Assembly: GCF_945870625.1 (NCBI RefSeq)
Contig: NZ_CAMBTS010000009.1
Location: 1-55,715 of the forward strand
DNA length: 55,715 nucleotides
Source of the DNA: Novosphingobium sp. Chol11
GTDB taxonomy: Bacteria > Pseudomonadota > Alphaproteobacteria > Sphingomonadales > Sphingomonadaceae
Direction of reading: 5' to 3'
Made by a program: the position numbers and the translations under genes. Positions 25,664 to 35,100 of this stretch are shown piece after piece (position 1 is the first letter of the stretch; every line of letters starts with the position of its first letter). Under the pieces are notes generated by a model. That model had not been told where the DNA came from, ran no database searches, and was given only the letters and a program-made list of their open reading frames with translations.

Positions 25664-27129
25664 GACAAGCCCTTTCGTTCGGCGAAACGGGTGAGAAATT
25701 CCGGATTGCGCTGCGCCAGCACGCCGTAGATCTGCAAGCAGCGGTCGGTCCACTGGCGAATCCAGTCGCAGTAATGCAAGTTGGCATGGCCAGTGTCGCC
25801 ATAGCGAACGAAGGCTTCGTGGTGGCAGCCCCCGGCGCACATCGGCCGCGCCCAACAAGTGCTGCATTCATACTTCGAGGCGACATGGCCCTTGGTCAGA
25901 AAGGCCTCGCGCTTGGTCTGGTCGAGACCCGTGTCGATATGGCCAAGCGTATGCGTGTCGGCATCGGTGAAGCGGTGGCAGGGCGAAAGATCGCCCGACG
26001 GGCTAACGCCCAGCAGCCCCAGACCGGCACCGCACGGGTGCGACTTGTTGGTGCCCGCGATCAATTCGGAGATCGTTTCGGACACATTGGTAAACCCATG
26101 GACTTTGCCTTGCAGCGCGTATTCCAGCCATTCATCGGCCAGCGCCTCGAAATCGGCGAGCACCCCGGTCATGGCATCGCCGTCCAATGCATAGTCGCGC
26201 TCTTCGCCCGAAGTGGTGACGGGCGCAAAGCCGACTTCGTGGAAGCCAATGTCATGCTTGAGGTGGCGATAGATCCGTTGCACGTCGGTCACCCCGGCGC
26301 TCAGCGTCACGCGCGCGGTCACGGCGCGGGTCCTGTGCCCGGCGATGAGCTTGCGCAGCCGCGGCTCCATCACGGCATAGCTGCCCTTACCGTTCTTGTA
26401 GACGCGGCGTGCATCTTGCAGTTCGGGCGGGCCGTCCATCGACACGGTGACGCCGATTGCGTGGTCTGACAGGAACGCGATGATCTCGTCGGTCAGCAAC
26501 GTGGCGTTGGTCGTGAGGCTGTAAGTGATCCGCTTGCCTACGGCGGCGGCGGCCTCATCGGCGTAAAGCACCACATCCCGCAGCAGGCGAAAGTTCATCA
26601 GCGTTTCGCCGCCGAAGAAGGTGATGTGCACTGCCTCGCGCATTTTGGCGCTGCTAAGCAGGAAATCGACCGACGACTTGGCGGTTTCCAGCGACATGTA
26701 TTTGGGCTTGCCAGCCGGGGTGGCGATCTTGTCGGCGCCGAACTCGTAGCAATAGGTGCAGGCCAGATTGCACTGGTTGGTGACGTTGAGCACCAGCGCC
26801 TGGAGCGGATAATCCGCAGGCGGGGCCGCTGGCATGAGCGCGCGGACCACCTGCGTTGGCTCGATGGCGCGCGCCAAGCGCAGTTCGCGCACTAGTTCTT
26901 CTGCATCCGTCGCCGAAACGCCATCGTCCACCAGCGCGCGCACCAGATCATCATGGTCCAGTTCGCCATGCTGGCAGAGCAGATCGAGGACTTTGCGCGT
27001 CATGGCATCGGCGGCAAAGATCGCGCCCGCCGTTACCAGATAGATAAACTCCGCGCCCTGCGCCCGAAACTCATGGATTTCGCCGCTGCGATAGCGGTGC
27101 GTGAGCCCAGTGGACGTCATGATGTTCAT
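25660..27129 (-). CDS. qhpD: Radical SAM protein forming the thioether crosslinks of QhpC
   Basis: A 489-residue protein from ATG 27129 (overlapping the qhpA stop). An N-terminal peptide-binding region of about 100 residues precedes the radical SAM core with CxxxCxxC at Cys120, Cys124 and Cys127. A C-terminal SPASM-type cysteine-rich domain follows ('HPCGAGLGLLGVSPSGDLSPC', 'CSTCWARPMCAGGC', 'LHYCDW') for auxiliary iron-sulfur clusters. QhpD makes the Cys-to-Asp/Glu thioether bonds in the gamma subunit in the cytoplasm before export. The gene lies directly before its substrate gene. Confidence 0.93.
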   Translation of the reverse strand: MNIMTSTGLTHRYRSGEIHEFRAQGAEFIYLVTAGAIFAADAMTRKVLDLLCQHGELDHDDLVRALVDDGVSATDAEELVRELRLARAIEPTQVVRALMPAAPPADYPLQALVLNVTNQCNLACTYCYEFGADKIATPAGKPKYMSLETAKSSVDFLLSSAKMREAVHITFFGGETLMNFRLLRDVVLYADEAAAAVGKRITYSLTTNATLLTDEIIAFLSDHAIGVTVSMDGPPELQDARRVYKNGKGSYAVMEPRLRKLIAGHRTRAVTARVTLSAGVTDVQRIYRHLKHDIGFHEVGFAPVTTSGEERDYALDGDAMTGVLADFEALADEWLEYALQGKVHGFTNVSETISELIAGTNKSHPCGAGLGLLGVSPSGDLSPCHRFTDADTHTLGHIDTGLDQTKREAFLTKGHVASKYECSTCWARPMCAGGCHHEAFVRYGDTGHANLHYCDWIRQWTDRCLQIYGVLAQRNPEFLTRFAERKGLS

Positions 27130-28973
27130 TGCGACACCCCGGGGTTGTCCCACCGCTTGTAGGCAGGAATGGTCACGACAAGATAGGAACGTGCGGTCAA
27201 GGGCTGGCCGGTTGCATCCTTTTCGGTCTTGGCGGTCGCAACCACCCAGATATCGCCGTAATTGTTACGGTTCCCGCTGCGCTCCGGGTTCGGCCCGTCG
27301 CTTGCGGGGGTGAAGAAGCCCGCCGGGCTCAGCTTGCCGACAAAGTCCTTATCGTCGTCATAATAGGTGGCCTGAAACTCGTCGACGGTGAAATCGGCTG
27401 GAACCACGCCCACTTTCACGTCGTCGGCGGTATGGGCCTTGCCGTCTGCGCCAGCATCGAAACCCCATGCTTCGAACTGGGCATAGCCCGGCGTGCGTTT
27501 GCCCGAACCAAGCCGCGAAACGCTCGTTTCCGGCGTGACCTTCAGATACTCGATCTTCTGGTAGACCGGCAGAGCGCCGACCAGAACCGCCGACGCGACT
27601 GAGACATCATGCACCGAAGGTTTCACATCGGCCGCTGCATCGACGGTGACAACGACTTCTCCGGGCGAAGCCGAAACCAGCTTGGTCACGGTAACGCCCG
27701 CGCCCAGATCGATATCCTTGGCCGTCAGCCCGGCGGGGAAGGCATCGCCATAAATGTGCATGGTCTGCGCCTTGGCGCCGCCCTTGATCGCGGCGGGCCA
27801 GATCGCGCCGATCACCGGGCTGCCATCGGCGCGGGTCAGCGTCACGTCGTAGCCGAATTCCTGATAGTCCCCCCAAAACCAACGGCCTGAGGCGCTCTTG
27901 CGATCCGGGTTGAACAGCATCGTGCTGCGCAGCGGCTGGTTGAATGCACCCGGCCCGGCGGGCGCACCGGCAGGCACCGCGCGGCCGCGCCAGGCATAAC
28001 CGCCATAGACAAGGCCGCCGCCCGGCGCATTCAGCACATCGCCATCGGCAAGGCTCCGCAAGGCCGTCTCGGTCTTGAACTCGCCCTCCGCCGCGCCCGG
28101 GGCGACGGTGAAGGTGCCGTAAAACAGGCCCTTGCCCGGCAGCCATGCGCTGGCGAGCCATTTGCCGGCGAGGCGCGGGGCCTGCTTGCGCGCTTCCCAG
28201 GCGGTCCATTCCGGCGTTTTGAGCGGAGCGTTCTTGCGCAAGTATTCCAGCGCCACCTGCCCGGCCATGACCGGAATAGTGCCGGGCTTGTTCACGATGG
28301 GCTCCGTCGTGCCGAATACCGCGCCCGGGCGATCGGTGGCGGGGCGGCGATACTGGGCATCGGCCTGCGAATAGAGCGCGACGTGGAAGTCCTGCAGGTT
28401 CTTCCACTCCGCCGAAGACCTGCGCCACGAAAGCGGCTGGGCGAATGCGTGGCAGGCGGCGCAACTCGTGCGCACCGATTCGCTTGGGATATTGGTTTCG
28501 TCGATTAGTCGCTTTTCGACCAGATACTGGATCGGCTTGGCCTCTTCCGGTGCAAGCCCATGGGTATCGGCGAGATAACGCACGATATGGCGGGCCTCAT
28601 TGGGAGAGAGCACGGCACCGTTCAGGCGAACCATCCGCTTGATCGCCGAATCCCAGCCTTCGGGGGTCGTGCGCACCCATGAGATGCGCGAAAGGTTGCC
28701 TTTGGCGTCTGCCGTGTGGCACGTGCCGCATTTCTCGCGGGTCAGCCCGTCAGTAACGGGGATACCTTCTTCTTTTTCAACGGCTTCTTCTGCCGAAAAA
28801 TTGGCTTGGCCGATAACGGTCGTTGCCGAAAACAAGCTGACCGCGCCAAACAGCAGTGCCCGGGTAAGGTGGCGCAGCGCCTTGCCAGCAGGCGGTGGAC
28901 TTGCGGCCGCGGGCGAGGCATCGCATTGGCCAATCGGCGAGAATGGTACTGTTGCCGCGACTGGATCGTCCAT
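27126..28973 (-). CDS. qhpA: Quinohemoprotein amine dehydrogenase, alpha subunit (diheme)
   Basis: A 615-residue protein if ATG 28973 is used (GGGGG upstream). A TTG at 29018 would add 15 residues. A hydrophobic export segment lies at about residues 36-56. Two c-type heme sites, CGTCH (82-86) and CAACH (171-175), form the diheme domain, followed by about 400 residues of beta-rich domains as in the 60-kDa alpha subunit. It takes electrons from the CTQ in the gamma subunit and passes them to a periplasmic acceptor such as a cytochrome c or azurin. No acceptor gene is seen nearby. Confidence 0.92.
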   Translation of the reverse strand: MDDPVAATVPFSPIGQCDASPAAASPPPAGKALRHLTRALLFGAVSLFSATTVIGQANFSAEEAVEKEEGIPVTDGLTREKCGTCHTADAKGNLSRISWVRTTPEGWDSAIKRMVRLNGAVLSPNEARHIVRYLADTHGLAPEEAKPIQYLVEKRLIDETNIPSESVRTSCAACHAFAQPLSWRRSSAEWKNLQDFHVALYSQADAQYRRPATDRPGAVFGTTEPIVNKPGTIPVMAGQVALEYLRKNAPLKTPEWTAWEARKQAPRLAGKWLASAWLPGKGLFYGTFTVAPGAAEGEFKTETALRSLADGDVLNAPGGGLVYGGYAWRGRAVPAGAPAGPGAFNQPLRSTMLFNPDRKSASGRWFWGDYQEFGYDVTLTRADGSPVIGAIWPAAIKGGAKAQTMHIYGDAFPAGLTAKDIDLGAGVTVTKLVSASPGEVVVTVDAAADVKPSVHDVSVASAVLVGALPVYQKIEYLKVTPETSVSRLGSGKRTPGYAQFEAWGFDAGADGKAHTADDVKVGVVPADFTVDEFQATYYDDDKDFVGKLSPAGFFTPASDGPNPERSGNRNNYGDIWVVATAKTEKDATGQPLTARSYLVVTIPAYKRWDNPGVSQ

Positions 28974-29058
28974 CTGCGTAAAGCCCCCGAAAAATTTCCC
29001 CGATGTGCCCCTTGGCAAGCCTGAATTCTGTACAAACGTTCAGTTTCTGTCTAGCTTC

Positions 29059-29088
29059 ATTTTACGTATTCCCAATTGCCAGAAACAA
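29059..29088 (-). promoter_or_regulatory. Possible promoter upstream of qhpA
   Basis: On the minus strand TTGTTT (29088-29083) and TAAAAT (29064-29059) are 18 bases apart, in the gap of about 140 bases between iorB and the qhpA ATG. The -10 matches well and the -35 poorly. It would give qhpA its own start besides read-through from iorAB. It is weak evidence from sequence alone. Confidence 0.3.
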
Positions 29089-29112
29089 TGGGTCGGCATC
29101 CAGAATCGCTGA

Positions 29113-31311
29113 TCAGGACAATTGCAGCGGCAAAGCCCTGAGCCGTTTACCGGTGGCCGCGCGAATGGCGTTCGCCACCGCCGGAATGACCGGCGGCAGG
29201 GTAGGCTCGCCAAGCCCTGTCGGCGGATAGTCGCTCTTCACCCAGCTGATCGCGATCTCTGCCGGCTTGGCATCCATGCGCAGCAAGGGGAAATCGCTGA
29301 ACGTCACCGTCTGCACAGCGCCCGCTTTCTGTACCACCGGCTGCCAGACCAGCGCCTGCGCCAGCCCGTCAATCGCCGCGCCCTGCGCCTGATGCTCGGC
29401 ATTCAAAGGATTGATGATCTGCGAACCGATATCGCCCGCGATCCAGACTTTGTCGACTTTGACCACCCCGTCGGCCACCGTGACATCGACCACTTCGGCA
29501 AAGTAGCCCCGGTGGCTGAAATAAAAGCCGAAGCCGCGCCCCTTGCCAGGCACTGCAGAAGGCTGTCCTGTCCACCCGGCCAACGCCACGACGCGTTCGA
29601 TCACCGCGCGGGCGCGGGCCGTGCTGAACACCACGGTCGGCCGCTCGGTGGGCAGATCGCGCGGCGCGCCCAGCGTGCGCAGCATCAGCGCGGGCAAGTC
29701 GGTCCCGGCGGCCTCTGCCACTTCATCCATGAAGCCTTGATAGACAAACGCCATGGCGTTCGAAGTTGGCGCGCGCAGCCACCCGGTAGTGAGGTTGGTG
29801 GTGAGGAACGACTGCGTGAGATGGGTGTCGGGCACGACCGAGGCGGGAAATTCAGAGGCGGGCATGTCCGCCGCGCGCAAGGGCTTGCCACCCGCGCCAA
29901 AGGTCACAAAGTGATCCTTGAACGCCACCAGCGCACCGGCGGCGTCAAGCCCCGCGGTGAAGCGGTGCCATCCGGCGGGCCGGTAATAGTCATTGCGCAG
30001 ATCGTCCGTCCGGTCGAACAGCAGCTTGACCGGGCGGCCGGGCAGCGCTTTTGCCGCTTGCGCGGCCATCACCATGTAATCGTTCATCAGCCGCCGTCCG
30101 AATCCGCCGCCGATGCGCGTCATATGGATGGTGATGGCATCGGGCGCGATCCCCATCATGGCGGCCACATCCTTGCGCCCGGCAGCCGGGTTTTGCGATG
30201 GGGCCCAGAACTCTAAAGTGCCGCCCGCGTGCCACAGCGCGGTGCAATTCTGCGGTTCCAGCGTGGCATGGGCGAGGAAGGGATAGCTGTAGTCGGCGGT
30301 AATCACTTTGGCCGCGCGCGACAGCGCCGCATCGGCGTCACCCGCCTTGAACAGCGTGGCTTCTGCCGCCTTGCCCAGCGCCTCAGCGGCTTTCTTGGCA
30401 TAAAGCTCGGTCGAGAAGCCTTGCTGCGCGGCGGTGTCCCACTGGACCACAAGCTTTTCGCGCAGCTTCTGCACGGCCCACCACGAAGTGCCGACAATGG
30501 CCACAGCGTCCTGCTTGCCCGCCGCGCACTGGCCGCTGCTGATCGGCACGACCGCCATTACACCGGGCGACGCCTTGACTGCGGCATCATCATGGCTGGC
30601 CAGCGTTCCGCCGATCAAGGGGCATTTGACGATGGCTGCGTGAAGCAAGCCGGGTAGCCGGGTGTCGATGCCAAACAAGGGCTCGCCGCGTACGATCTTG
30701 GGCGTATCCACCCCTTTTCTCGGCGTGCCAATGATATGGAACTGATCGGGTTTTTTCAGCGCGACCTTCGCCAGTTCGGGCGCGGGCTGCGCAGCGGCGG
30801 CCTTGGCGAGCGAGGCATATGTCGCGCTGCGCCCGCCCGCGCTATCGATCACCCGCCCGGCCGAGGTTTTCAGGCTGGCGGCATCAACCCCCCACTGCGC
30901 CGCCGCCGCGCCCACCAGCATGGCGCGTGCGGCTGCTCCTGCCTGCCGCGCCGGGAGCCAGTTCACCGGCGTGGCGTTGCTGCCGCCGGCGACTTGCGGG
31001 CCATAGATCTTGTCATTCGCATCGGTCTGCTCGATCTGCACCTGCTCCCACGCCACGTCGAGCTCGTCTGCCAGCAGCATCGGCAGCATGGTCTTGATGC
31101 CTTGTCCGATCTCGGGGTTCTTCGCGCCAATGATCACGGTATTGTCCGCCGCGATCCTGATGAACGCATTGAGCACGGCGGCCTCAGGGATGCCCGGCCC
31201 GGCGGCCAGCGCGATCTGCGCCTCGAACGTAATCGCAGCCCCGCTTGCCAGCGATGCGGCGATGAACGAGCGGCGGCTCATGGCCGGCTGCGCCGTCAAC
31301 GGCGCGCTCAT
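29113..31311 (-). CDS. Molybdopterin-binding aldehyde/isoquinoline oxidoreductase large subunit
   Basis: A 732-residue protein of the IorB/xanthine-dehydrogenase-related family. The N-terminus carries a twin-arginine signal (SRRSFIAASLASGAAITFEA), so folded, cofactor-loaded protein should go to the periplasm. Typical blocks are 'GAKNPEIGQGIKTMLPMLLADELDV', 'AHATLEPQNCTALW', 'RIGGGFGRRL' and a final 'GLGEPTLPPVIPAVANAI' with the catalytic Glu. It pairs with the [2Fe-2S] subunit gene upstream (ATGA overlap). Lying directly before the amine dehydrogenase operon, it may oxidise the aldehyde product of amine oxidation. Substrate is inferred from context. Confidence 0.85.
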   Translation of the reverse strand: MSAPLTAQPAMSRRSFIAASLASGAAITFEAQIALAAGPGIPEAAVLNAFIRIAADNTVIIGAKNPEIGQGIKTMLPMLLADELDVAWEQVQIEQTDANDKIYGPQVAGGSNATPVNWLPARQAGAAARAMLVGAAAAQWGVDAASLKTSAGRVIDSAGGRSATYASLAKAAAAQPAPELAKVALKKPDQFHIIGTPRKGVDTPKIVRGEPLFGIDTRLPGLLHAAIVKCPLIGGTLASHDDAAVKASPGVMAVVPISSGQCAAGKQDAVAIVGTSWWAVQKLREKLVVQWDTAAQQGFSTELYAKKAAEALGKAAEATLFKAGDADAALSRAAKVITADYSYPFLAHATLEPQNCTALWHAGGTLEFWAPSQNPAAGRKDVAAMMGIAPDAITIHMTRIGGGFGRRLMNDYMVMAAQAAKALPGRPVKLLFDRTDDLRNDYYRPAGWHRFTAGLDAAGALVAFKDHFVTFGAGGKPLRAADMPASEFPASVVPDTHLTQSFLTTNLTTGWLRAPTSNAMAFVYQGFMDEVAEAAGTDLPALMLRTLGAPRDLPTERPTVVFSTARARAVIERVVALAGWTGQPSAVPGKGRGFGFYFSHRGYFAEVVDVTVADGVVKVDKVWIAGDIGSQIINPLNAEHQAQGAAIDGLAQALVWQPVVQKAGAVQTVTFSDFPLLRMDAKPAEIAISWVKSDYPPTGLGEPTLPPVIPAVANAIRAATGKRLRALPLQLS

Positions 31312-31775
31312 GCTTTCGTCTCCAGACCGGCGGCTTCGCGGATGGCCTGTTCGATCCGCACATAAGTCGCGCAGCGGCAGATATTGCCGTTCATCCCGCC
31401 AAGAATGTCATCGGCGCTGGGTTTGGGGGTGGCGGTCAGCAACGCTGTCGCCGACATGATCTGCCCCGCCTGGCAATAGCCGCACTGCGGAACGTCGATC
31501 TTGATCCACGCATCGACCACTTTCTTGCCGATGGGGAGCGCCGTCACGCCTTCGATCGTGGTGATCTGCTTACCGGCGGCCTCGGCAATCGGGGTCTGGC
31601 ACGAGCGCACCGCCTGACCATCGAGCAGGACCGTACACGCCCCGCACAGGCCCGCGCCGCAGCCAAATTTGGTGCCAGGCATGTCGAGATCCTCGCGCAG
31701 CACCCACAGCAGTGGTTTGTCGGCATCGGCTTCCACCGTCCGTTTGCGGCGGTTTACAGTCAAAACCACGGACAT
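31308..31775 (-). CDS. (2Fe-2S)-binding subunit of molybdenum hydroxylase (IorA-like)
   Basis: A 155-residue protein from ATG 31775, chosen over an upstream start because GGAG lies nine bases before it. The N-terminal plant-ferredoxin-type cluster ligands are in 'GTKFGCGAGLCGACTVLLDG' with a distal Cys in 'AVRSC'. The C-terminal second cluster is in 'QCGYCQAGQIMSATALL' and 'NGNICRCATYVRI'. It passes electrons from the molybdenum centre of the large subunit to an external acceptor. No signal peptide is seen, so it is probably exported by hitch-hiking on the Tat-targeted large subunit. Confidence 0.9.
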   Translation of the reverse strand: MSVVLTVNRRKRTVEADADKPLLWVLREDLDMPGTKFGCGAGLCGACTVLLDGQAVRSCQTPIAEAAGKQITTIEGVTALPIGKKVVDAWIKIDVPQCGYCQAGQIMSATALLTATPKPSADDILGGMNGNICRCATYVRIEQAIREAAGLETKA

Positions 31776-32016
31776 GGGCGAGCTCCGTCTCTGCAAGTGG
31801 GCGGCGAATCAAGACTCCAGCGAAAGCAAATCTGAACAGTCTTCAAGGATCGCGTCAAGCGGCGAAGCCAAGGTGGGCACCAAGGCATTGCGCACAATCA
31901 TGCCAAAAAGCGGATAATCCAGGCGTTGGCCCGCCTATATGGCCTCAGCCGATGACCGGCGATCCACTTGGCGGCACAAAGCCAACGATGCCGGGATCCC
32001 CAGCGTATCCAACATG

Positions 32017-32036
32017 TCTGGCGGAGACGGAGGGAT
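32017..32036. repeat. Island attachment site, distal copy (20-bp direct repeat)
   Basis: The 20 bases tctggcggagacggagggat here are identical to 55466-55485, which covers the 3' end of tRNA-Ser(GCT). The identity ends exactly at both edges (g/a before, g/t after). This marks the far end of the 23.4-kb island whose integrase lies beside the intact tRNA. The stretch between iorA and the island genes (31776-32187) holds this site and the arm-type repeats just inside it; no gene is seen in it. Confidence 0.92.
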
Positions 32037-32083
32037 GCAATCGCAGTTGAATATAAAAGGAAAAATTGAGAAACGGGCGAATT

Positions 32084-32102
32084 GCCATAGTTGTAGCCAT
32101 AG
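32084..32102. repeat. Paired 'gccatag' repeats inside the left island end
   Basis: Two copies of gccatag (32084-32090 and 32096-32102) start 12 bases apart and are followed by ttcag. The same pair in the same orientation and spacing, also followed by ttcag, is at 55323-55329 and 55335-55341 inside the other end. Short direct repeats near both att sites are usual arm-type binding sites of tyrosine integrases. The role is inferred. Confidence 0.6.
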
Positions 32103-32187
32103 TTCAGCGAGCGGCTGTCTGCGAATTGATGCGAACCTGAGTGAACTCAGAGCCGCCTCGTATCGCTCCGCAGATGCATCCCTGCTG

Positions 32188-35100
32188 TCACGATAGCCTC
32201 GCAAACATTTCAGTCAGATAAGCCGCCCCAGACCGCTCCATGAACAAGACGTTCCGAGCTTCAAGGTCGGGGCGGTTCACCCGCTGCGAATTGATCAGGT
32301 CGCCAAAATCGGTCTCAGAGAGGATGAACGCATTCAGGCTCAACGTGCCGTCGCCGATTTCAGCCTCAAGCTTCTTCACCTCCTGAAAAAGCCCGAACTT
32401 CGGATCGTCGAGGTCGAGGTTTCGAATGCCTTTAGGATCAAGGAAACTAAGGCTCTGGTGGCCCGTTTCCTCATCGACCAGCCAAAGCAGGAAGTCGGGG
32501 TAAAAGTTGCCCGCTAGAGCAAAGCCTAGCCCCTTGGCCTTGGTGTCGGCGTTGCGAAGCAGGTATAGACTGCGCTTTCCGATTGCCTCGCGGCCCACGT
32601 CCGATTGGTAGAACGCCATGAGGTCCTGCACGAACCTCACCTCGCTCTCCGCACCAAGCCCAAGCGGGCGCATTTTCAAGGGCAGACTGCCGTCCTTCAC
32701 CGGACAGAGCAGGGGGTAGAATAGGTGACGATCGAAGCTGATCGCGACCATGTTGGCGGAGTGCCACTTGCTCGCCTCACCGATGTTCCCGGCGGTCACG
32801 AGAGCCTGCAGCGCATTTAGACGGGTCAAGTAGCTCTCGCCTGCGTCGCTGTTCTCGATCTCGAACTGATAGACCTTCAGCATGGAGCCATGCTCTTCCG
32901 TCACTTCGTCCAGATCGAAATGCTTGCCCTCATAGGCTGCCTTCAGGCCCTGATAGAACCGGTCCGTGTAGTCGCACAGGAGCTGGAGCAGCACGTCCTG
33001 TAGCTTCAGGATCGTCGAAAATCCTGCCAGCGCCAGTTCGCTCGCGGGCATAAACAGCGTGTACCAGTCGTCGCTGGTCTCGCAGAACTGGCGCAGCCGT
33101 GCCTTGTCCAGGCGCAAATTGCTCCAGCTCTTCTGCAGCTTGTACTGCTGGACCGACAGGAACAGGCGATCCCAGTCGAACATCGCCATAATGGCGCGGT
33201 CGATTTTTCCCGCATGGCGGACATTGGCGTCGTCTGCCTTGCCCTTCCCATCGGATGCCATCGCTTCAACGCGCGGATACAAATCGAGCGACACGTGGGG
33301 CGGTTTGATCTTGCCTTCGAAGTCGCTCGGCACCTTGTAAAGCCAAGGATAGTACGTCCGCTTGAAGCCTTTGGCTTGGTTGTCCTTGTAGCCGTCTCGC
33401 AGCTTGAGGGTTTTTAGGCTCCGCCCGACGGGCAGGTTGCTGCGCGTCTTGAAATCCAAGGTGATGATCTCATCGCTCGGCGTGATGCCTTCCTCGATCA
33501 GATACTCACGGAACGTCGCCATGTAGTCCGCACGAACGCCGAAGATGTTCAGCGTCTCCAGCTTTTCTAGATAGCTGCCCTTAGGGCGCTCAGTCGGCAA
33601 AGACCGCTTGAGCGACATGTCCCGCCCCTTCAGGCGCACCCCGCGGCCGAACAGCTGGATAATCTGGGAGCCTTCGCCCCGGCCCATGTTGAGCAGGCCC
33701 ATCGTGGACACGCGCCAGCTCGACCAACCCTCGGTGAACTTGCGAGAGCCGACCAGCATAGACATGTGGCTGTCAGGCAGGTTGATCTGGTGAAAGAGGC
33801 TTCCTGCGAAGTCATAGCTCTCGGTGTCGAAGCCCTTGGTTTCGAGATCGTCGGCGGTCCTGTAGAAGCCGCTGTCGTCGCCGATGTTGATCAGCCCGAA
33901 CGGCTCAGACGTACCAACACGCAGCGCCAGCTCACCCTTGCTGCTCTTGAGGTTGATGAGCTTCAGCCGCTGGCGCGACTCCGCGTTGAAGACCCGTCGC
34001 AGGATGTCAGCATAGACGGCATCGGCATCCTGTCCGAGAAGCGGCGTGAAGCGCCCGGCAAAAATGCTGCGGCCCTTCGTGTCGAGAAGTTGGGCGCGAT
34101 CCGCGATCAGTTCAGCGATCCAGCCTTTGGCCCGATCGTTGTTGTTCAGGAACCCAGCCAAGAAGCTGAGGACCGCCATGAGGTCGCTCTCTTCACCCGC
34201 AACCGTATGACCGACAAACACCCACAGAGGCCGTTCGATGTTGAAATCGGCCATCACCTGCCGCTTCGTTTCCCACAGGAACAGCTGCTGGTAGAACGCC
34301 AGAAGGCAGGCCGTGAAATAGCGCGCGCGGGTCTCCTCATCACGGTCATCCGCGAGGTTGAGGATCAGGTGTTCCTTGCCGTAGCCATCGGCGTAGAAGA
34401 ACTTGTAGCTGTAATCGAACAGGATGGCCTTGGCGTAGGTTTCCTTCACGGCGTCGCTGCGGGCGCGCTTCTGCTCGGCAAGGCTCAGGCTAAGCTGGCT
34501 CCTCTCGCCCGCCGTCAGAGTGCGCCACTGGCGATCCGGGAATACGCGCTTGGCCTTCTTTTTCAGCAACTCCTCTTCCGCCTTATCGACGGTCGCGCCG
34601 TTGCCGACTGCTTGGGAGAAGGTGGCGCTGTACTCGAAGGCAAAGCCCTTGCTGACCAGTTTCTCGCGGCGCGCCAACCAAGCGCCGGCTCCGCTGCTGG
34701 TGCCGCGATGGCCTTCATCCACAAGTACTAGGTTATCGCCCTCGAACGAATCCACCGCCACTGTCTTGTCGCCGTGTTCGTCGCCCAGCTTGTTGACATC
34801 GATCACCTCGATCGTGCCGGGGAAGTCAGGCGCGCGGTTCTTGTCGAACAGGCGGTGGAACGAGAAACCGGAAAGCGTCAGCTCTTCGAGATGCTGGCGA
34901 GAGAGACCCTCGTTGGGGGTGAGGATGATGATCTTGTCCGGGTAGGCTCCTGAGGCTGTGCCCGCGTTGCCGCCACGGTAGTAGTGCAGATACTGACGGA
35001 TGTTGACGTGCAGCAGCAGCGTCTTGCCGCTGCCGGTTGCGCTCCAGTAGGCGATCTTGTTGAGATCATCCGCCGTATAGGGGCGGAACGGTTCAGCCCC

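Noticed and set aside
31896..31920. Sigma-54-like GG/GC sequence (TGGCATGATTGTGC on the minus strand) upstream of iorA
   Set aside because: The GG to GC distance is one base too short for a -24/-12 promoter, and no enhancer-binding regulator gene is nearby.
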